From: Roseobacter sp.
GTDB taxonomy: Bacteria > Pseudomonadota > Alphaproteobacteria > Rhodobacterales > Rhodobacteraceae
Length of the DNA stretch: 64,000 bases
Direction of reading: 5' to 3'
NCBI GenBank assembly: GCA_002731875.1
Contig: PCCY01000021.1
Coordinates: 307,638-371,637, forward strand
A program made the translations under genes and the position numbers. The notes under the pieces are model-generated. The model was given only the letters and a program-made list of their open reading frames with translations, had not been told where the DNA came from and did not search any database. Of the stretch, positions 63,196 through 64,000 are shown in pieces (within the stretch, counting starts at the first letter, position 1; every line of letters begins with the position of its first letter).

Positions 63196-64000
63196 GTGTT
63201 CGCACGTTTGACTGGCGCAGCAGCGCGTGGCGTTTTAGTGGCATTGCTGGTGGCAACCCCGGCTTTGATGTTGCCTGACGTCACCTACGATGCCAACCAA
63301 ATCACTATGTTGGTTGCGCTTCTTGCGGGCTTTCTCACGTTTATCGAATACACGTCGCACTTCCCCAGCATCGTCGAATTTCGTGATGCTGCTCCGTTTA
63401 ACCGGATGCGCTTTGTTTCGCTGCTTGCAACGGTTTCATTGCTTACGATGCTCATGCAACACAAAACCGATCCTACCGCGGTCTCCAGTGCGCTGTCTTC
63501 GATCGGGACGATCATCGGAAATGCAATGGACTTTCCTTTCTCTCCGGTTCGGCTGATCGTGTTGATGCTGCCCGTCAATGCCAGCATGGAACTGGTGAAT
63601 TCAGTCCGTACTTCTGCCGGGATCGCTTATCTGATCTCGTTGATCTCGATGGCATTCTTCCTGATCTTGGTGCGCGTGATGAATTGGCCGGCAAGACAGG
63701 GTGCCTTCAACGTCTGGATCAATCTGCCGCTGTTTGATCCAACAGCCGGAGGTGACGTCATCTATCGCCTGAAGCGTGACGCACGGATCAATATCGTTCT
63801 GGGCTTCCTATTGCCCTTTCTGATCCCCGCAGTGGTCAAGGCGACCTCAAATATGATAGACCCGATTACGTTCCAGAATCCACAAAGCCAGATTTGGACA
63901 GTCGCTGCATGGGCATTCTTACCAGCCAGCATCATCATGCGCGGAATTGCCATGGGCAAGATCGCAGAGATGATCGAAATAAAGCGCCGTCGCGCTTATT
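63196..64000 (+). CDS. Conserved polytopic membrane protein, partial (3' end beyond the window)
   Basis: GTG at 63196, seven bases after GGAAGGG, opens a frame that runs out of the window (268 codons seen). Hydrophobic segments lie near residues 13-28, 38-52, 73-85, 142-160 and 197-215. Motifs: TFIEYTSHFPSIVEFRDAAP, VNLPL-type NVWINLPLFDPTAGGDVIYR and GFLLPFLIPAVVKATSNMID. From memory this is a conserved Rhodobacteraceae membrane protein found next to leuD; its function is unknown. Confidence 0.85.
   Translation, partial: MFARLTGAAARGVLVALLVATPALMLPDVTYDANQITMLVALLAGFLTFIEYTSHFPSIVEFRDAAPFNRMRFVSLLATVSLLTMLMQHKTDPTAVSSALSSIGTIIGNAMDFPFSPVRLIVLMLPVNASMELVNSVRTSAGIAYLISLISMAFFLILVRVMNWPARQGAFNVWINLPLFDPTAGGDVIYRLKRDARINIVLGFLLPFLIPAVVKATSNMIDPITFQNPQSQIWTVAAWAFLPASIIMRGIAMGKIAEMIEIKRRRAY

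Overview
The window is a stretch of an alphaproteobacterial chromosome, most likely Rhodobacterales (Roseobacter clade). This rests on gene content and protein style: DUF1523 and DUF599 proteins, a GT14-type transferase facing a sulfotransferase gene, a leuC–leuD locus followed by a conserved membrane protein, glycolate oxidase GlcDEF, creatinase, GlnK–AmtB, and short-form Psd next to PssA. I do not claim a genus. I found no rRNA, tRNA, CRISPR array or intact insertion sequence.

Layout. 1–980: end of a crotonase-family gene and a convergent LysR regulator. About 980–7560: an accessory-looking segment. It holds degenerate or non-coding DNA, a small membrane protein, an OafA-type O-acyltransferase with an SGNH domain, and a two-gene cassette made of a helix-turn-helix protein and a GIY-YIG / DEDDh-exonuclease / C-terminal-domain protein. 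The cassette is the best candidate here for a poorly described DNA-processing or defence system. 7500–10880: an envelope-stress operon (22-residue membrane peptide, YqjD/ElaB-like protein, holin-like YqjE-type protein, DUF3618 protein, YihY) behind a sequence that exactly fits the EcfG general-stress promoter. 10930–12050: MgtC plus an overlapping membrane protein. 12400–14040: a cobalt-type nitrile hydratase operon with its metallochaperone. 14140–20060: a flavodoxin-like reductase, a YehZYXW-type betaine/osmoprotectant ABC operon and its divergent LysR gene.

20150–31410 is mostly housekeeping: OmpA, AhpD-like, GNAT, CinA-N/MoaB-like, SfsA, Map, PssA, Psd, RsmD, an FAD reductase, peroxiredoxin, PhhB, a FemAB/GNAT-like protein, GDPD and RidA. 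31600–35230: MlaA, MlaC and PBP1A. 35480–37150: GlnK–AmtB. 37310–39950: aromatic aminotransferase, sulfurtransferase and SmpB. 40140–42690: divergent sulfotransferase and GT14 glycosyltransferase. 42700–45110: HIT protein, DUF1523 and a soluble GAF/HisKA_2 histidine kinase.

45340–50330 is catabolic: creatinase, an alpha/beta hydrolase, GabD and a PLP aminotransferase. 50480–51080 is an Hsp20 gene with a sigma-32 promoter and a convincing ROSE-type RNA thermometer. Then come a secreted trypsin-like protease, glycolate oxidase glcD-glcE-(membrane protein)-glcF, DUF599, a small secreted protein, RlmH, RsfS, an MscS channel and leuC–(39-codon ORF)–leuD. A conserved membrane protein is cut by the window end. 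Many genes overlap by ATGA, so translational coupling is common. Starts were chosen from Shine-Dalgarno position, overlaps and family-typical N-termini.
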